In this document: positions 13,201-25,062 of the stretch, one piece after another
Position numbering within the stretch: position 1 is the first letter of the stretch
Layout: every line of letters begins with the position of its first letter
NCBI GenBank assembly: GCA_943737045.1
Contig: CALSFV010000465.1
Coordinates: 50,505-114,504 of the forward strand
Direction: 5' to 3'
Length of the DNA: 64,000 nucleotides
From: Parapristionchus giblindavisi
Taxonomy: Eukaryota; Nematoda; Chromadorea; Rhabditida; Diplogasteridae
The notes under the pieces: model-generated
Databases searched by the model: none
Seen by the model: only the letters and a program-made list of their open reading frames with translations
What the model was told of the DNA's origin: nothing
Position numbers and translations under genes: made by a program

Positions 13201-14439
13201 ATTTCATTCATTCACATATTTGTTTGTATACTCTATCCCGATTAGGAAATTGAGCTCTCTCTATTACCCAATCACAGATGGATAGAAGCAGAAAAAGGAG
13301 AGGGAGAGATTCTAGAGGTAGAAGGAGAGGGAGAGACTCCAGAATGCAAGAGATACAGTGGGAGAGTGCAAAAACAGATAGGTACAGTTCCAGAGTATAC
13401 ACATTTGTCTGTATGTATGTATAAGGTATTCATGTGTATAGAAGGTTATAGGGAGAGATTGGGGGATTATCGATTAGAAAGTAATCAATACAATGAATTC
13501 CCTCTCTCAATATACTACCCAATCAACCATAAAAAGTAGAAACAGTCAATGTTTTTCACGGCACCATCTCTATATCTCTACCTCTCCTTCTGTCTCTCCC
13601 TCTGTCTCATCCAAAAGGTACAAATCACTTAACGATCATTTCCACTAACGATTACACCACGACAACATGATCAAAACAACAAAATTATCGGTTGATTCTT
13701 ACAAAATTGATTATATATAAAACCTATTGTTGTAGGAGTTATTAACTTCTCCAATAAACATATATTACCTATCCACTACTGACCCTATTATTATCTCTCT
13801 ATCCTCCTCTGAACCATCTATCCACAATCGCCATGAAACATAACCCATGACCCAGATCCCCGTCAACAAATCGCTACAGTAACCCCGTTAATACCATGTC
13901 CAGTAGATCAACAAATCAATAAATGGATACTTACCCTGATATGCATGTAGAAATGGTTTGATTAGATTGGACCTCTTCTTATCGTATCCCTTCTGTGTGA
14001 TGTCACCTGCAACATTCATGTTTATCCCTATTGATATACCATGAGAGACGGTCAACGTTGTTGATAACTTCATGTCCTCAACCGATCATATCAACCTAAT
14101 GAACTCTACTTTCGGATCATAATCATAATCAGATGAGCTAAGGAAAACATATTATATCATTATTGTGGTCTTCGAAAATCGTCAAAAAGTGTGTGTAGAA
14201 ATTGGAGAGTTTTCTCTGCTTCTCTTTTCTTTTCCTTTCCTTTCACGACATTTGAGCAAAGTATAAGGACTACACCGATACTAGTAGTAATATTAACAAT
14301 ACCAATAATATAAATCAATAAATGAATAAATAGCATTATGCCGTTGGAAGAGATTACCCTCACTGAGTTCCAATTCCAACTCTGCCAACTTCACCCGTAT
14401 CTCCTCAGGCAGACGAAGGACATCCACCTCTGCGGCCAT
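11273..14439 (-). CDS. DIP2: DIP2-like protein (disco-interacting protein 2), 5' exons only
   Basis: Four coding exons on the minus strand, all phase-consistent: 14,439-14,358; 14,006-13,935; 12,173-12,081; 11,446-11,273. Exon 1 begins with ATG just after an acceptor-like TTGTTTAG and encodes a segment with the core LAELELELSEG; exon 2 continues with GDITQKGYDKKRSNLI. Together these are the hallmark of the DMAP1-binding domain at the N terminus of DIP2 proteins. Exon 3 ends RDEGRYHS and exon 4 begins IRTEAVQAALAEY, matching the next conserved block of the family. DIP2 proteins normally have about 1,500 residues with two AMP-binding (adenylate-forming) domains and act in fatty-acyl/diacylglycerol metabolism and neuronal morphology. 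Those domains are not seen between 1 and 11,272, so they must lie outside the window behind an intron longer than 11 kb, or be lost. Family assignment is firm; completeness is unknown. Confidence 0.88.
11542..11598. repeat. Short inverted repeat in DIP2-like intron 3
   Basis: GCCTTACGTG (11,542-11,551) is repeated in exact inverse as CACGTAAGGC (11,589-11,598), separated by 37 bp. It could be the ends of a small MITE. No target duplication was identified. Confidence 0.4.
13150..13199. repeat. CT dinucleotide repeat
   Basis: About 45 bp of perfect (CT)n on the plus strand, within intron 2 of the DIP2-like gene. It opposes the usual GA orientation of this half of the window. Confidence 0.85.
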
Positions 14440-15539
14440 TCTAAACAAACGGTTTAATTAAATATATAAATTAAATAATAATATAAATACAAATATATAA
14501 ATAATTGCGAACGAGTGTAATGCAATGAGTGTTGATAAGAGTAAACTGATAAGGAAGAATGAGAAAGAGAGGAAAGAACAGACAAAATTAAGAGATAGAA
14601 AATACGATTACGAAGATAATATGAGAAAACAATAAAAGAAAAAGGGAAAGGTGTCAGAAACGGGTGAAAGAGTGAATAAAACGAACGCCCAAGAGTGAAT
14701 GTACAAGAGAGGAAAGGGAAGAATAAGAAGAGAGGGAGAGAAGAGATAGAGTAATTAGAGAAAGAGATAGAGAGAAGCACCATCGATGAAGAAGAGAAGA
14801 GAATAGAAGAGAAAGAGAGAGGTAGAAGACCACAGAGGTGGACGGTCCATCCGAATAGAGTTAGGAGGAGTAGAGGAGAGAAGGACGATAGATGGAGTTG
14901 ATAGAGAGAGTGAGAAGGAGGAGAAAGAAGGAGAGAGCGAGAGGGGTGAATGGGTTAAAGGACATTATTCATCCCCCCCCCCTCCTCTCTATCTGATCAT
15001 TAATCATCATTACTACTAAATAGTATGGAAATGTCAAAACATACTGGGGAAGTAATAGAGAGGTACGAGAACTGAATGCAATTGAATACGAGTTGAGAGA
15101 ATGTAATAGTGATTGATAAGATGAGAGGAGGGGAAGGAGAGGGAGAGAAGAAGAGGGAGAGGGAGAGGGAGAGGGAGAGGGAGAGGGAGAGGAAGAGGGA
15201 GAGGGAGAGGGAGAGGGAGAAGTGAATCACAGATAGATCAAGAGAAGAAGAAGTGGAGGATGACTCAGTTTCAATAACTAATATGGATAAACAGAAAGGA
15301 ATCAGGATATTTTCGATCAATCGAGTCATCGAGAAGAAATTAAGGAATAACGATTTGCTGAAACAAGAACATGACAGGGAGCCGTATCTATACAACAAAA
15401 AAAAACAGTGGGGTGAATGCAATCCGCGCTATTCTATAGTAATATACAGTAGGTATCGGATTGTGCAGTTCAGTTCTGTCTTTTCACAAAATTCAGAAAG
15501 GCGAGAGCCGTAAGCTATTTTGCGGTTTTTTCCCAAATG
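14440..15539. other. Upstream region of DIP2-like gene, no gene seen
   Basis: AT-rich and GA-rich DNA. 15,127-15,222 is a GGGAGA hexamer tract, and an uninterrupted C run occurs near 14,971-14,981. It should contain the DIP2-like promoter, but no element can be picked out by eye. Confidence 0.4.
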
Positions 15540-17640
15540 AGTGTTTATTTCCGATTGATATTTCCTTGAATTTTTACATTATTTTTTTATGAGTTATACA
15601 TGGCTCGCTGCACCAGATACTAGGCTTCATGTTAAAAGAGACTATTTGACTCAGTGAACATATTTTGCTTATGGCTTGGCACTTGGTCAAAAAGTGATAG
15701 GAACCGATCGGGCCCAAATTGTGCATAGGTGTAGTATGGGGTGGCATGAGATCACAGACGGAGTTCGGGTTCGTCATATCTGCTCCTTCGCTAAATAACG
15801 TAAGTTCCACATAATGGCATCAAAATTTCAAAGTTTACGGATTCGTTCGATATGTGTATGTGACGATGGGTAATAATAAGCAGGTAAATTACACCAAGTC
15901 TCATCCCGGTCCAAAATCGTGAGGCCCAGAAAAAATAAAAAATAAATAAAAAAATTGTTTTATTTTTTGTTTTATTTTTCCTACAAATGCCTCTCGGTGG
16001 GTGACTTTTTTTATTTCTTTAATTTGACGAGTATTCATTAATGTAACTCATATATGAAAATGAACTAAAACAAATGGGTACAAATTTGCCTTCTTCCCGA
16101 AAAACCACGACTAATTCGCCTTTTTATCGCAAACTGACTACCGTAATGCAAAGGCGGAAATTCAAAATACTTCATTTTTCATATTTTATCGAAAAATAGT
16201 GTAATATTACTCCTTAGATATTCAGATATCAAACAAATTATAAAAGAAAACAATAACATAATACCGAAAACGAATGTAAACATACAGCGATTGCCGAATT
16301 TTGAATTTCCGCTTTTGTATTACGGTAGGTTTTGTATTACGGTCGCACCATTTATCGGCTCAGTTTGCGATAAAAAGGCGAATTAGTCGTGGTTTTTCGG
16401 GAAGAAGGCAAATTTGTACCCATTTGTTTTAATTCATTTTCATATATGAGTTACATTAATGAATACTCGTCAAATTAAAGAAATAAAAAAAGTCACCCAC
16501 CGAGAGGCATTTGTAGGAAAAATAAAACAAAAAATAAAACAAATTTTTATTGGTTTTTTTAATTTTTTCTTGGCCTCACGGTTTTGGACCGGGATGGGAC
16601 TTGGTGTAATTTACCTGCTTATTATTACCCATCGTCGCATACACATATCGAACGAATCCGTAAACTTTGAAATTTTGATGCCATTATGTGGAACTTACGT
16701 TATTTAGCGAAGGAGCAGATATGACGAACCCGAACTCCGTCTGTGATCTCATGCCACCCCATACTACACCTATGCACAATTTGGGCCCGATCGGTTCCTA
16801 TCACTTTTTGACCAAGTGCCAAGAGTATGTCACTTGAGCCAGATAGTCTATCTTAATACCGCGTTTCATGCTGAATTCATTGTGGAATTTGTGTAACATG
16901 CAGCGAAACATAGTCTATTCAGTTTTTTCGCCAACATTGCTGAAGAAATATCGATATTACTTCTATTTTCGAAATGTATCAAGTACGATTCATTCATGGC
17001 TCGCTTCACCAGATACTAGGCTTCATGTTAATACCGCGTTTCATGCTGAATTGATTGTGGAATTTGTGCAGCAGGCTGCGAAAGATACTGCATTTCGTTT
17101 TTTTTTAAATCAAAATTGTTTTCTTTCGATCGAATTTTCAAATATTTTTAAAGAGGAATATGTACGCATTTCACATTATTCGAAGCAGCAGATACTAGTC
17201 TTCCTCCTACTACCTCGATTAATGCATTGTCGGATGTGTAATTTATGCAGCATGCTGAAAAACATAGTCAATTTCGTTTTTTTTGCTGAAATGATGTATT
17301 TGCTATTGATTTTTTTCTCAACTTTTGAAATGTATCAATCACGAGTAATACATCATTCGACGCTCCAGACACTAGGCTTCCTCGCTATACTACGTTCAAC
17401 GATGTATCTTTTGTGGGTTTTGTGCAGCATGCTGCGAAACATAGGCTATTCCGTTTCCCCGCTAACTTTGCTGATTTAATATCGATATATCGTCTATTTT
17501 CGAAATGTATCAAGTACGAATCATGCATGGTCCGATGAACCAGATACTAGGCTTCATCTTAATTCCACGCTTGATGTTGTATCGATTGTGGAATTTGTGC
17601 AGCATGCTGCTAAAGATAGTCGATCATTACGAACAGTTAT
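15540..17640. repeat. Diverged ~177-bp tandem satellite array
   Basis: Successive units share landmarks such as CCAGATACTAGGCTTC, TTTCATGCTGAATT, GTGCAGCATGCTGC and GAAATGTATCAA. Unit boundaries fall near 16,855, 17,031, 17,214, 17,391 and 17,569, giving a period of about 175-183 bp. A further partial unit (about 15,540-15,632) lies left of the palindromic element that interrupts the array. Because the period is close to 59 codons, a 203-codon frame stays open across 16,868-17,479; it is best read as a by-product of the repeat, not a gene. Confidence 0.75.
15636..16852. mobile_element. Palindromic TTAA-inserting element (1.2 kb) in satellite
   Basis: Long inverted repeat centred near 16,245. 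The arms are near-identical from 15,675 to 16,823 (outer sequence CTTGGCACTTGGTC and its inverse) and continue as imperfect terminal repeats out to the edges (left AAGAGACTATTTGACTCA, right on minus strand GATAGACTATCTGGCTCA). The element is bounded by TTAA on both sides (15,632-15,635 and 16,853-16,856). The same satellite position in the next unit (17,028-17,031) carries a single TTAA, so the empty site is preserved next door. TTAA duplication is typical of piggyBac-type insertion. No transposase is visible; this is a non-autonomous, foldback-like element. Confidence 0.8.
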
Positions 17641-18050
17641 GTGGAAATAAAGTTATCTATTTAATGTAGAAAGTGTCGTTTTGTTTTGTGATGGTCTGCA
17701 CTGTATTTTTACACAATGAAAAACAATAAAATGCAAGAAATAATCAATGAATCGATTTTTGACAGAATAAATATATATCGTGACCCAGCGCATGACACAA
17801 CTGCAAGGGTGGCATACTGTAGTTTTCTTAACATAAGCGAATATTAATTAAGCACCGTTTTCTATCCTTATATTTTATTTTTGTGTTTTTTCTTGTTTCC
17901 CATTAGAACCGGCATCATCGATTACGTTGAAAATGATACAAATATAATTTTACTGCACTTTCGTAATGTTCACGATACGGTTCCTAAATATACAAATAAT
18001 ACTGAATACATTGTTAAAGAAGAAGATGAAGAGGAACATGGCAAGAAAGA
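17641..18050. other. AT-rich spacer, nothing recognised
   Basis: AT-rich sequence between the satellite array and the next purine tract. No ORF, repeat or structured element is supported. Confidence 0.4.
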
Positions 18051-18119
18051 GTTATGAAGGAAAAAGGGGGAGAGTGGAGAAGAGATAGTGAACCAGGCAG
18101 AGACTAGTGTGGAATGAAC

Positions 18120-18226
18120 AGGTGGTGAGAGGAGGGAAGAAGGGGGAGAGGAGGGGAGAAGGGAGAGGGAGAGGGAGAGGGAGAGGGAGAGGGAGAGGGA
18201 GAGGGAGAGGGAGAGGGAGAGAGTAG
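18120..18226. repeat. GGGAGA hexamer tract
   Basis: About 70 bp of perfect hexamer array preceded by imperfect purine repeat. Ser/Leu/Pro-rich frames open only because of the repeat. Confidence 0.8.
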
Positions 18227-18969
18227 AAAGAGAAAGGGACATAAGGGTCATGCCAATTGGAGAGATAGATAGATTGAGAGTAGTGTGTGGTGTTTCTCCT
18301 CTTCTTCTTCATCTCCTATAGAAGGCCATTGGAAATGATGAAGAATAACACAACTACTGTAGATATGGACAGTGGATGAAGAAAAAGATCAGAAGGAAGG
18401 AGGAAGACAGAGTAAAAAGGAAACGAAGATGGGCAAGGAGAACAAAATGGAGGGAGATGGGGAGGGATAGATAAGGGGAATATGACTTCAGAAAAGATAG
18501 AAGAGGAGAAGTGAGAGAAAGGAAGGAAGAAAGAGATGATGATTATGATGCATTCCAAATAAGTTTTTGTGTCTGTGGATGTCGATATATAGTGGATAAT
18601 AGAAAGAAGGAACGAAGAGGATAGAAAGAACGGAGAGATGAAGAGAGGGAGAAGGTAGATTGATCCTCAAGGGAGAATGGAAGCGATATAAGAATATAGA
18701 ATCATAAAAGTCTATTCCCAGTTAGAAGGACATTCATCTCATTTATCTCCTAATATACTCAAAATACTCCAATCATATTAGAAGCATTTACTGCCTACTT
18801 CCAATAAACATAACAAGACTACCATGACCAACCGTCATCTCTATTCTCTTAGGTTTCAATCCTCCAATGAAAGAATATGAATGCTTTCAATGGATTCAAA
18901 TCCGTCACAAGAAAGGGGAGTACTCGTGTATGAATACGAAGAAGATATAGCCATCAAAGATGCACTTTA

Positions 18970-19550
18970 CTCTCTACCTCTTCCTCTTCCCTCTCCCCTC
19001 TACCTCTTCCTCTCTCTCTCCCTCTTCCTCTCCCTCTTCCTCTCCCTCTCCCTCTTCCTCTCCCTCTTCCTCTTCCCTCTCCCTCTTCCCTCTCCCTCTT
19101 CCCTCTCCCTCTTCCTCTTCCCTCTCCCTCTCCCTCTCCCTCTCCCTCTTCCCTCTCCCCTCTCCCTCTCCCTCTTCCTCTTCCCTCTCCCTCTTCCCTC
19201 TTCCCTCTCCCTCTTCCTCTCCCTCTTCCTCTCCCTCTCCCTCTTCCTCTCCCTCTTCCTCTTCCCTCTCCCTCTTCCCTCTCCCTCTTCCCTCTCCCTC
19301 TTCCCTCTTCCTCTCCCTCTCCCTCTTCCTCTCCCTCTCCCTCTTCCTCTCCCTCTTCCTCTTCCCTCTCCCTCTTCCCTCTCCCTCTTCCCTCTCCCTC
19401 TCCCCTCTTCCCTCTCCCTCTCCCTCTTCCCTCTCCCTCTCCCTCTTCCCTCTCCCTCTCCCTCTTCCTCTTCCCTCTCCCTCTTCCTCTTCCTCTTCCC
19501 TCTTCCCTCTCCCTCTCCCTCTCCCTCTCCCTCTCCCTCTCCCTCCTCTG
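18970..19550. repeat. ~580-bp CT-hexamer polypyrimidine tract with higher-order blocks
   Basis: An uninterrupted pyrimidine run made of CTCTTC and CTCCCT variants. Blocks of about 80 bp recur (landmark CCTCTTCCTCTTCCCTCT at 19,063, 19,252 and 19,352), so the tract grew partly by duplication of larger segments. It is open in at least two frames on each strand (193-253 codons) but would encode only Ser/Leu/Pro/Phe or Arg/Glu/Gly runs, so no gene is called. Polypurine-polypyrimidine mirror tracts of this kind can form triplex DNA. Confidence 0.9.
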
Positions 19551-20549
19551 AACAATCCCTCGGAGATACTGCTGTCCTCTTTTTTACCCCCAACGTGTTA
19601 ACGATGAGTGATCAAAGGGTAATCTCGTCCCATTACAATTGAAGAGAAGAAGAAGAAGAGAAGAGGAAGGTATCGGAAGAAGAGGAGAAATGAAGATAGG
19701 GCTAATTGAATGATAGAGAGGACAACTGCAGATAAGAAATTAAGAAACTACAAACAACGATCAAAGTGAAAAAGAAGAATTAATAGTTATTTGATGAAAC
19801 ACGAATAGAACGGGCCGCCAATGAAATCCATCCATTACAACAATTTAAGACTCCCAAGAGGAAAGAATAATAAGACAGATCGTTAATGTAAAAGATGAAC
19901 TATCAATGTTATCGCTTTAACTATCACAGACGACACGGGACACTACAATGGTATTGGGGTGCAACAGAAGAGATAATACAATATTCCCCTATTATAATGA
20001 AGACCATCGGATGAAATGAATCTATGTCACAACGAGAAGAACACTAATATGTATATGATTATACTATTACAATGATGATATGAGTGGAGTGACCAGAGTG
20101 GAATAGGATACAGATATGAGATGATGAAGGAGGGAGAGGGAGAGGGGGGGGAGGGGGGGGGGGAGGGACAGGGAGAGGGAGATTGAGGGGAGGGGGAGAG
20201 GGAGAGAGAGGGGGGGGGGTAAGAGAACGAGGACTGCTTCAATGATGCTAACGAGCAGAGAGGGAGAGGGTGTAACATTGGTTGAGAGAGAGAGACTGAA
20301 ATCATATCGGATCTCTAGAGAAAAGAAACGATGAACGGATTAGAGAATGAAGAGGGAGAGAGAGATACACTGTGTAAGATTAATCATACAATTATATCTA
20401 TAAATAAATAGCAATATTATCTATTCATTCAATCTCTATTACTGAAAAAATTAATCAAAGAGCTGAACTCATGCACAGATATGACAGTAATCGAAAACCA
20501 GAATGCAATAAGTTCAAAGCGACAATCGAACAAATCCTATAGTGTCCTA
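19551..20549. repeat. Mixed region with G-rich tract
   Basis: No gene is recognised. 20,128-20,220 is a G/GA-rich tract with several runs of 7-11 G, compatible with G-quadruplex formation. The rest is AT-rich spacer. Confidence 0.5.
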
Positions 20550-20557
20550 GTGCAGTC

Positions 20558-20737
20558 CATACGTGGGCGGGCATTGCCGCTAGAAATGAAAATCAGGGAG
20601 TCGGACGCAAAAAATGGAGCATTTATACGTCATTTTGAGTGATTTTTTTTTGGAAAATCGGGGGGGGGGGGGGGGGTGGGGGCGGGTGCCAAAAATCGGG
20701 GGTGTATTGCCGCTAGCGGCAGTGGTGCCCACGTATG
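20558..20737. mobile_element. 180-bp MITE, CATACGTGGGC termini, 8-bp TSD
   Basis: The element starts CATACGTGGGCGGG and ends with the inverse GCCCACGTATG; inner parts of the ends also match (TGCCGCTAG and CTAGCGGCA). It is flanked by the identical octamer GTGCAGTC (20,550-20,557 and 20,738-20,745). An internal run of 17 G lies at 20,660-20,676. A second member of the family is at 35,693-35,886. The 8-bp duplication suggests mobilisation by an hAT-like or other 8-bp-TSD transposase. Confidence 0.8.
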
Positions 20738-20745
20738 GTGCAGTC

Positions 20746-23400
20746 AGGTAGTCTATCATAAATATCACAAATACACCTTTAAATATACATTATTTAAAGG
20801 TGTATTTTTTTCAAACTCTCAAACTTTTCAAATGTATAGATAAGAGGAGGAGCTAATTATAGAATTAGATGCATATGACACACTAAAACTACAATTACAA
20901 TCCGTTACACGAATAAGGTGGGAATTACAGTGAACCAAACACTACAGAGTAGATTACGAGTCCAAATCATTCCATATGGAGAGAATAAGCAGTAGTAGAA
21001 AGTATTAGAAAGAGGGAGGAAGCAAAGTGTTCTCTCCCTCTCTCTCTCTCTCCCTCCCCTCACCACTCTAGAATCTCCCCTGTCCATTTCTGAATGTGAA
21101 TCATCCGGTGCTATATCGGAAGAGCGCATGAATGGACGAGGGAGGAAGGAGAGACAGAGAGTGGAGCAGTGAAGCGGAACACTATTACATAGATAATACA
21201 GAGAACGAACCGAGTTACTATATCATACACTCATAAACAGTCAAAAGATATATTGAGACGAAGAGGAAGATACATAATAAGGATATAGAAGTAAAGAAGG
21301 GATTCGATGACTCAACATTCATATCCTCTCATAGTATTCTTGTGTAACTCATTTTCTCTGGAAGTCAGACAAGCGAGAGAGCATTAATTATTGGAGAGTT
21401 TATATGTTGAATGATTGATATGGATTCCAATATGAAGACTAGACTAACAAATCCAAGAGAATCAAAGAGTACACCATGGCAGCATCCAAAAATCATTAGC
21501 TATGGCTCTTCCCCTTCCCCTCCTCTGTCTATTCTCATTTCGAAAGAGGGATGAAGAAGACGAAGAGGAAGAGGGGGAGAAAATAGGAAAAGAATGGGGA
21601 GAGAGAAGACATTAGATGAGTCGAGAGGAGTGATATCATAGAAGACGATGTGGTGCAAGATGGTAGAGGATGGTTGAAAGAGTAACGGATGGTCACTCCT
21701 CCTTCCCCTTCTTCTTCTTCTTCTTCTTTCAACTCAATTCACATCCCGTCAACACTTTGTCATTCAAAGAGAATGAAGAAGAACCAATGAATAGATGGAT
21801 GGATGAGTTTGGAAGTTGAGCAATGGGTCAGATGGAGAGGCAGTGGGATCTAAGAGGGAGAGGGAGAGATCTAAGAGGGAGAGGGAGAGATCTAAGAGGA
21901 ACTCAAGAGGGAGAAACCGAATCAGAGGAAATGTACAAAGAACATGAATGAATGGCTATGTGTCCTCGTCTCTCTTCCGTTAGGAGACATAGGACATTCA
22001 GAGTTATGTAGAAGGACAGACGGAGAGGGAGAGAGGGGGGAGTAGACAGAAGGAGAGGGAGAGACAGACAGAAGGAATGCGATTGAAATAGTAAGGTAAG
22101 GTTGATGGCAAGTAGCGGGGTTGGTAGGCAATACAAATGGGCCCACCTATAGATCCTCTCCCTCTCCTTCCTCATTCTTTGATATATACCATTACATCCC
22201 TCCAGTTCTTCTTCTTCTAAGAGAGGAATGACACACAGAATCGTGATCAACGGATACGGACAAAGGACAACGAAATCTGATAGTGAGAGCGATGGAGAGA
22301 GAGGGAGAAGGAGAGGGAGAGGGAGAGAGGGAGAGAGGGAGAGAGGGAGAGAGGGAGAGAGGGAGAGACCATTAATTGACACTGGGACTGCTTCTTCATC
22401 TCCCTTTCTTCTTGGCCCACAGACACAACACATTCAATTATGCATACGACGATGGGGAGAGAAGAGACCTCTTTGGTAAGCTTAGTTGAAGAGGGAGAGG
22501 GAGAGGGAGAGGGAGAGGGAGAGGGAGAGGGAGAGGGAGAGGGAGAGAGGGAGAGGGAGAGGGAGAGGGAGAGGGAGAGGGAGAGGGAGAGGGAGAGGGA
22601 GAGGGAGAGATGGGGTATGAAGTGTGAAATGAATGAGAGATGAAGTATGGAGATGACCAATAGAAAGATGTGTATAGTACATTCTAATAGAATCAAGAAT
22701 TGAAGAAGAGGCGTTTCCATGCTGACCACTATTTATTTCGATCCCCACCCCTCTCCTTCTCCTTCTCTCTCTCCTTTTCTCTCTCCTCCGTCTCCCTATC
22801 TCACTATAGTTAAAGCATCTTAGATGGAGTGACGACTCCTAGCAGAGAGGGTTATGTTCTCCCCCTCCTCCCTCTTCTTCTTCATCATTTCCATCGATCA
22901 ATAGAAGAACTATGGATGAATGATACTAATCAGTGTATACAATACAGTCAATTGTACTACTCGATACACTATTATTAAATATACTCCAATGTCACAGTTC
23001 AATGGAAACGAATAGGTTCAATTATGAAAGAAAAGTTTCCAATTTAGCGGAATAAAAAATCAATGGACAGCTCGAACCATGAATCAATGATCTACATAAG
23101 AGAGATTCACTCCAAACCGTCAGTGAGAACGTCAACGTGAAATCAAGTAGTTCCGATATGCGTGTTCACTGGAGGATTTACTCAGAGAATAAGTTTGCAA
23201 ATATATTTATAGTATTTTTTACAAGTTGGTCGATATAATACTAAACTAAATACCACTGAAACGAAAACTCGTGGTGGACGCATATGGTCAATCATGATGA
23301 TGGATGAAGACACAGGAAGGAGTCAATGATCTGTCATTATCGATATCAAGAGAATGAACACGATATAAAACACGGTATCTTAGAAAATCGACATAGGTGC
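20746..23400. repeat. GA/GAGAGG-rich low-complexity region, no gene seen
   Basis: GGGAGA arrays at 21,855-21,890, 22,285-22,368 and 22,490-22,610 dominate, with CT tracts at 21,032-21,060. Between them is AT-rich sequence without a supported gene. Confidence 0.6.
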
Positions 23401-25062
23401 GGTATCGCCGAAAAATAGAATTTTCTGTTTTATATATGATAATTACAAGCTCAATGAGTGTAGTTCACTGGTACTTGGAAATTGCTTCCAATTGAAAATT
23501 CGCTTCAGGGGGTGACCACACAACGATTTGGCGCCTTTTCCTAAAAAGTTTATTTCGAATCCAATCGATTCGGGAGTGGATGCAATCGACTCCTTGCCTA
23601 ATTCTAACAAACTATTGTCGAGGAGAGTTTTTTGATCAACGGTCAACGAAGGCTGGAATCAGGAAATTTCGAAAAAAAATTCACATTAAATTAATTCTCA
23701 CTATTTTCCCATGGAGAAAGTAAATTTTTTATTTGCTCAATCGCTTCTACATATCATAACACATCTTCAGTTTAAAAAGTGTAATTTATAAAAAATGGGA
23801 AATTTATGCGCGAATCAATTTTGTTCGTTGAACTTAATTGTGGTGAGGATTGGCGACTTTTCATAAAAAGTTTATTTCAAATCTAATCGATTCGGGAGTG
23901 GGCGCATTCGAATCCTTGACTAATTCTAAGAAACTATTGCTGAGGAGAGTTTTTCGATCAACGGTCAACGAACGCTGGAATTGGTAATTTTCGAAAAAAA
24001 ATGTTTACATTAAATTAATTCTCACAGTTTTCCCATGGCGAATGTAAACTTTTTATCTGCTCAATCGCTGCTACATATCATAACACATCTTCAGTTAAAA
24101 AAGTGTAATTTATAAAAAAATATAAATTTGTGTTCGAATCAATTTTGTCGTTGTTGTATGAATTATGGTGAGGAATTACGGTAAGGGCAAGAAGGCGAAA
24201 TTTCCTAATCGATTTTTTGTCGCTTTTCTGCTTGTTTCGTGCGTATTTCAACGCAATGACACGAGTATTTGACTGTTCATCCGGTGGTTCGGAGTGTAGC
24301 TGTAGTTGGGCAGTGTTGTTCACTATTCTAATCATCATTGTGATGTAATTTTTATTCTATTTACTTATTCGTATACGCGCTTATGATATGTAGCAGCGAT
24401 TGAGCAAATAAAAAGTTTACATTCGCCATGGGAAAATAGTGAGAATTAATTTAATGTAAACATTTTTTTCGAAAATTACCAATTCCAGCGTTCGTTGAAC
24501 GTTGATCGAAAAACTCTCCTCAGCAATAGTTTTTTAGAATTAGTCAAGGATTCGAATGCGCCCACTCCCGAATCGATTAGATTCGAAATAAACTTTTTAT
24601 GAAAAGTCGCCAATCCTCACCACAATTAAGTTCAACGAACAAAATTGATTCGCGCATAAATTTCCCATTTTTTATAAATTACACTTTTTAAACTGAAGAT
24701 GTGTTATGATATGTAGAAGCGATTGAGCAAATAAAAAATTTACTTTCTCCATGGGAAAATAGTGAGAATTAATTTAATGTGAATTTTTTTTCGAAATTTT
24801 CTGATTCCAGCCTTCGTTGACCGTTGATCAAAAAACTCTCCTCGACAATAGTTTCTTAGAATTAGGCAAGGAGTCGATTGCATCCACTCCCGAATCGATT
24901 GGATTCGAAATAAACTTTTTAGGAAAAGGCGCCAAATCGTTGTGTGGTCACCCCCTGAAGCGAATTTTCAATTGGAAGCAATTTCCAAGTACCAGTGAAC
25001 TACACTCATGGAGCCTGTAATTATCACACATAAGACAGAAAAAATCATTTTTCATCGATACC
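23401..25062. mobile_element. 1.66-kb palindromic element with internal duplication
   Basis: The region reads almost the same on both strands about a centre near 24,231. For example the inverse of CTGGTACTTGGAAATTGC (23,469) occurs near 24,990, and GGTATCG at 23,401 pairs with CGATACC ending at 25,062. Each arm also contains a direct duplication of about 170 bp with a 322-bp offset (AAAAAGTTTATTTC at 23,544 and 23,866). A 67-codon frame is mirrored in both arms (23,443-23,646 minus; 24,817-25,020 plus), a consequence of the palindrome. No transposase domain is recognised and no target duplication was found. Confidence 0.75.

Noticed and set aside
16459..16707. 82-codon ORF inside the TTAA element, considered as a transposase remnant
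   Set aside because: It lies wholly in one arm of the inverted repeat and shows no catalytic motif.
16868..17479. 203-codon plus-strand ORF
   Set aside because: It spans several units of the ~177-bp satellite. The period is near a multiple of three, which explains the open frame, and no domain is recognised.
18881..19642. Long overlapping ORFs of 193-253 codons on both strands
   Set aside because: They consist of Ser/Leu/Pro/Phe or Arg/Glu/Gly runs encoded by a pyrimidine hexamer tract, open in several frames at once, with no domain or splice context.
20128..20220. GGGAGA/GGGG tract considered as telomere-like repeat
   Set aside because: The nematode telomere unit is TTAGGC; the hexamers here do not match and are internal.
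23443..25020. Two nearly identical 67-codon ORFs on opposite strands, considered as a duplicated gene pair
   Set aside because: They are the same sequence seen in both arms of a palindrome. No partner exon, domain or gene context was found.
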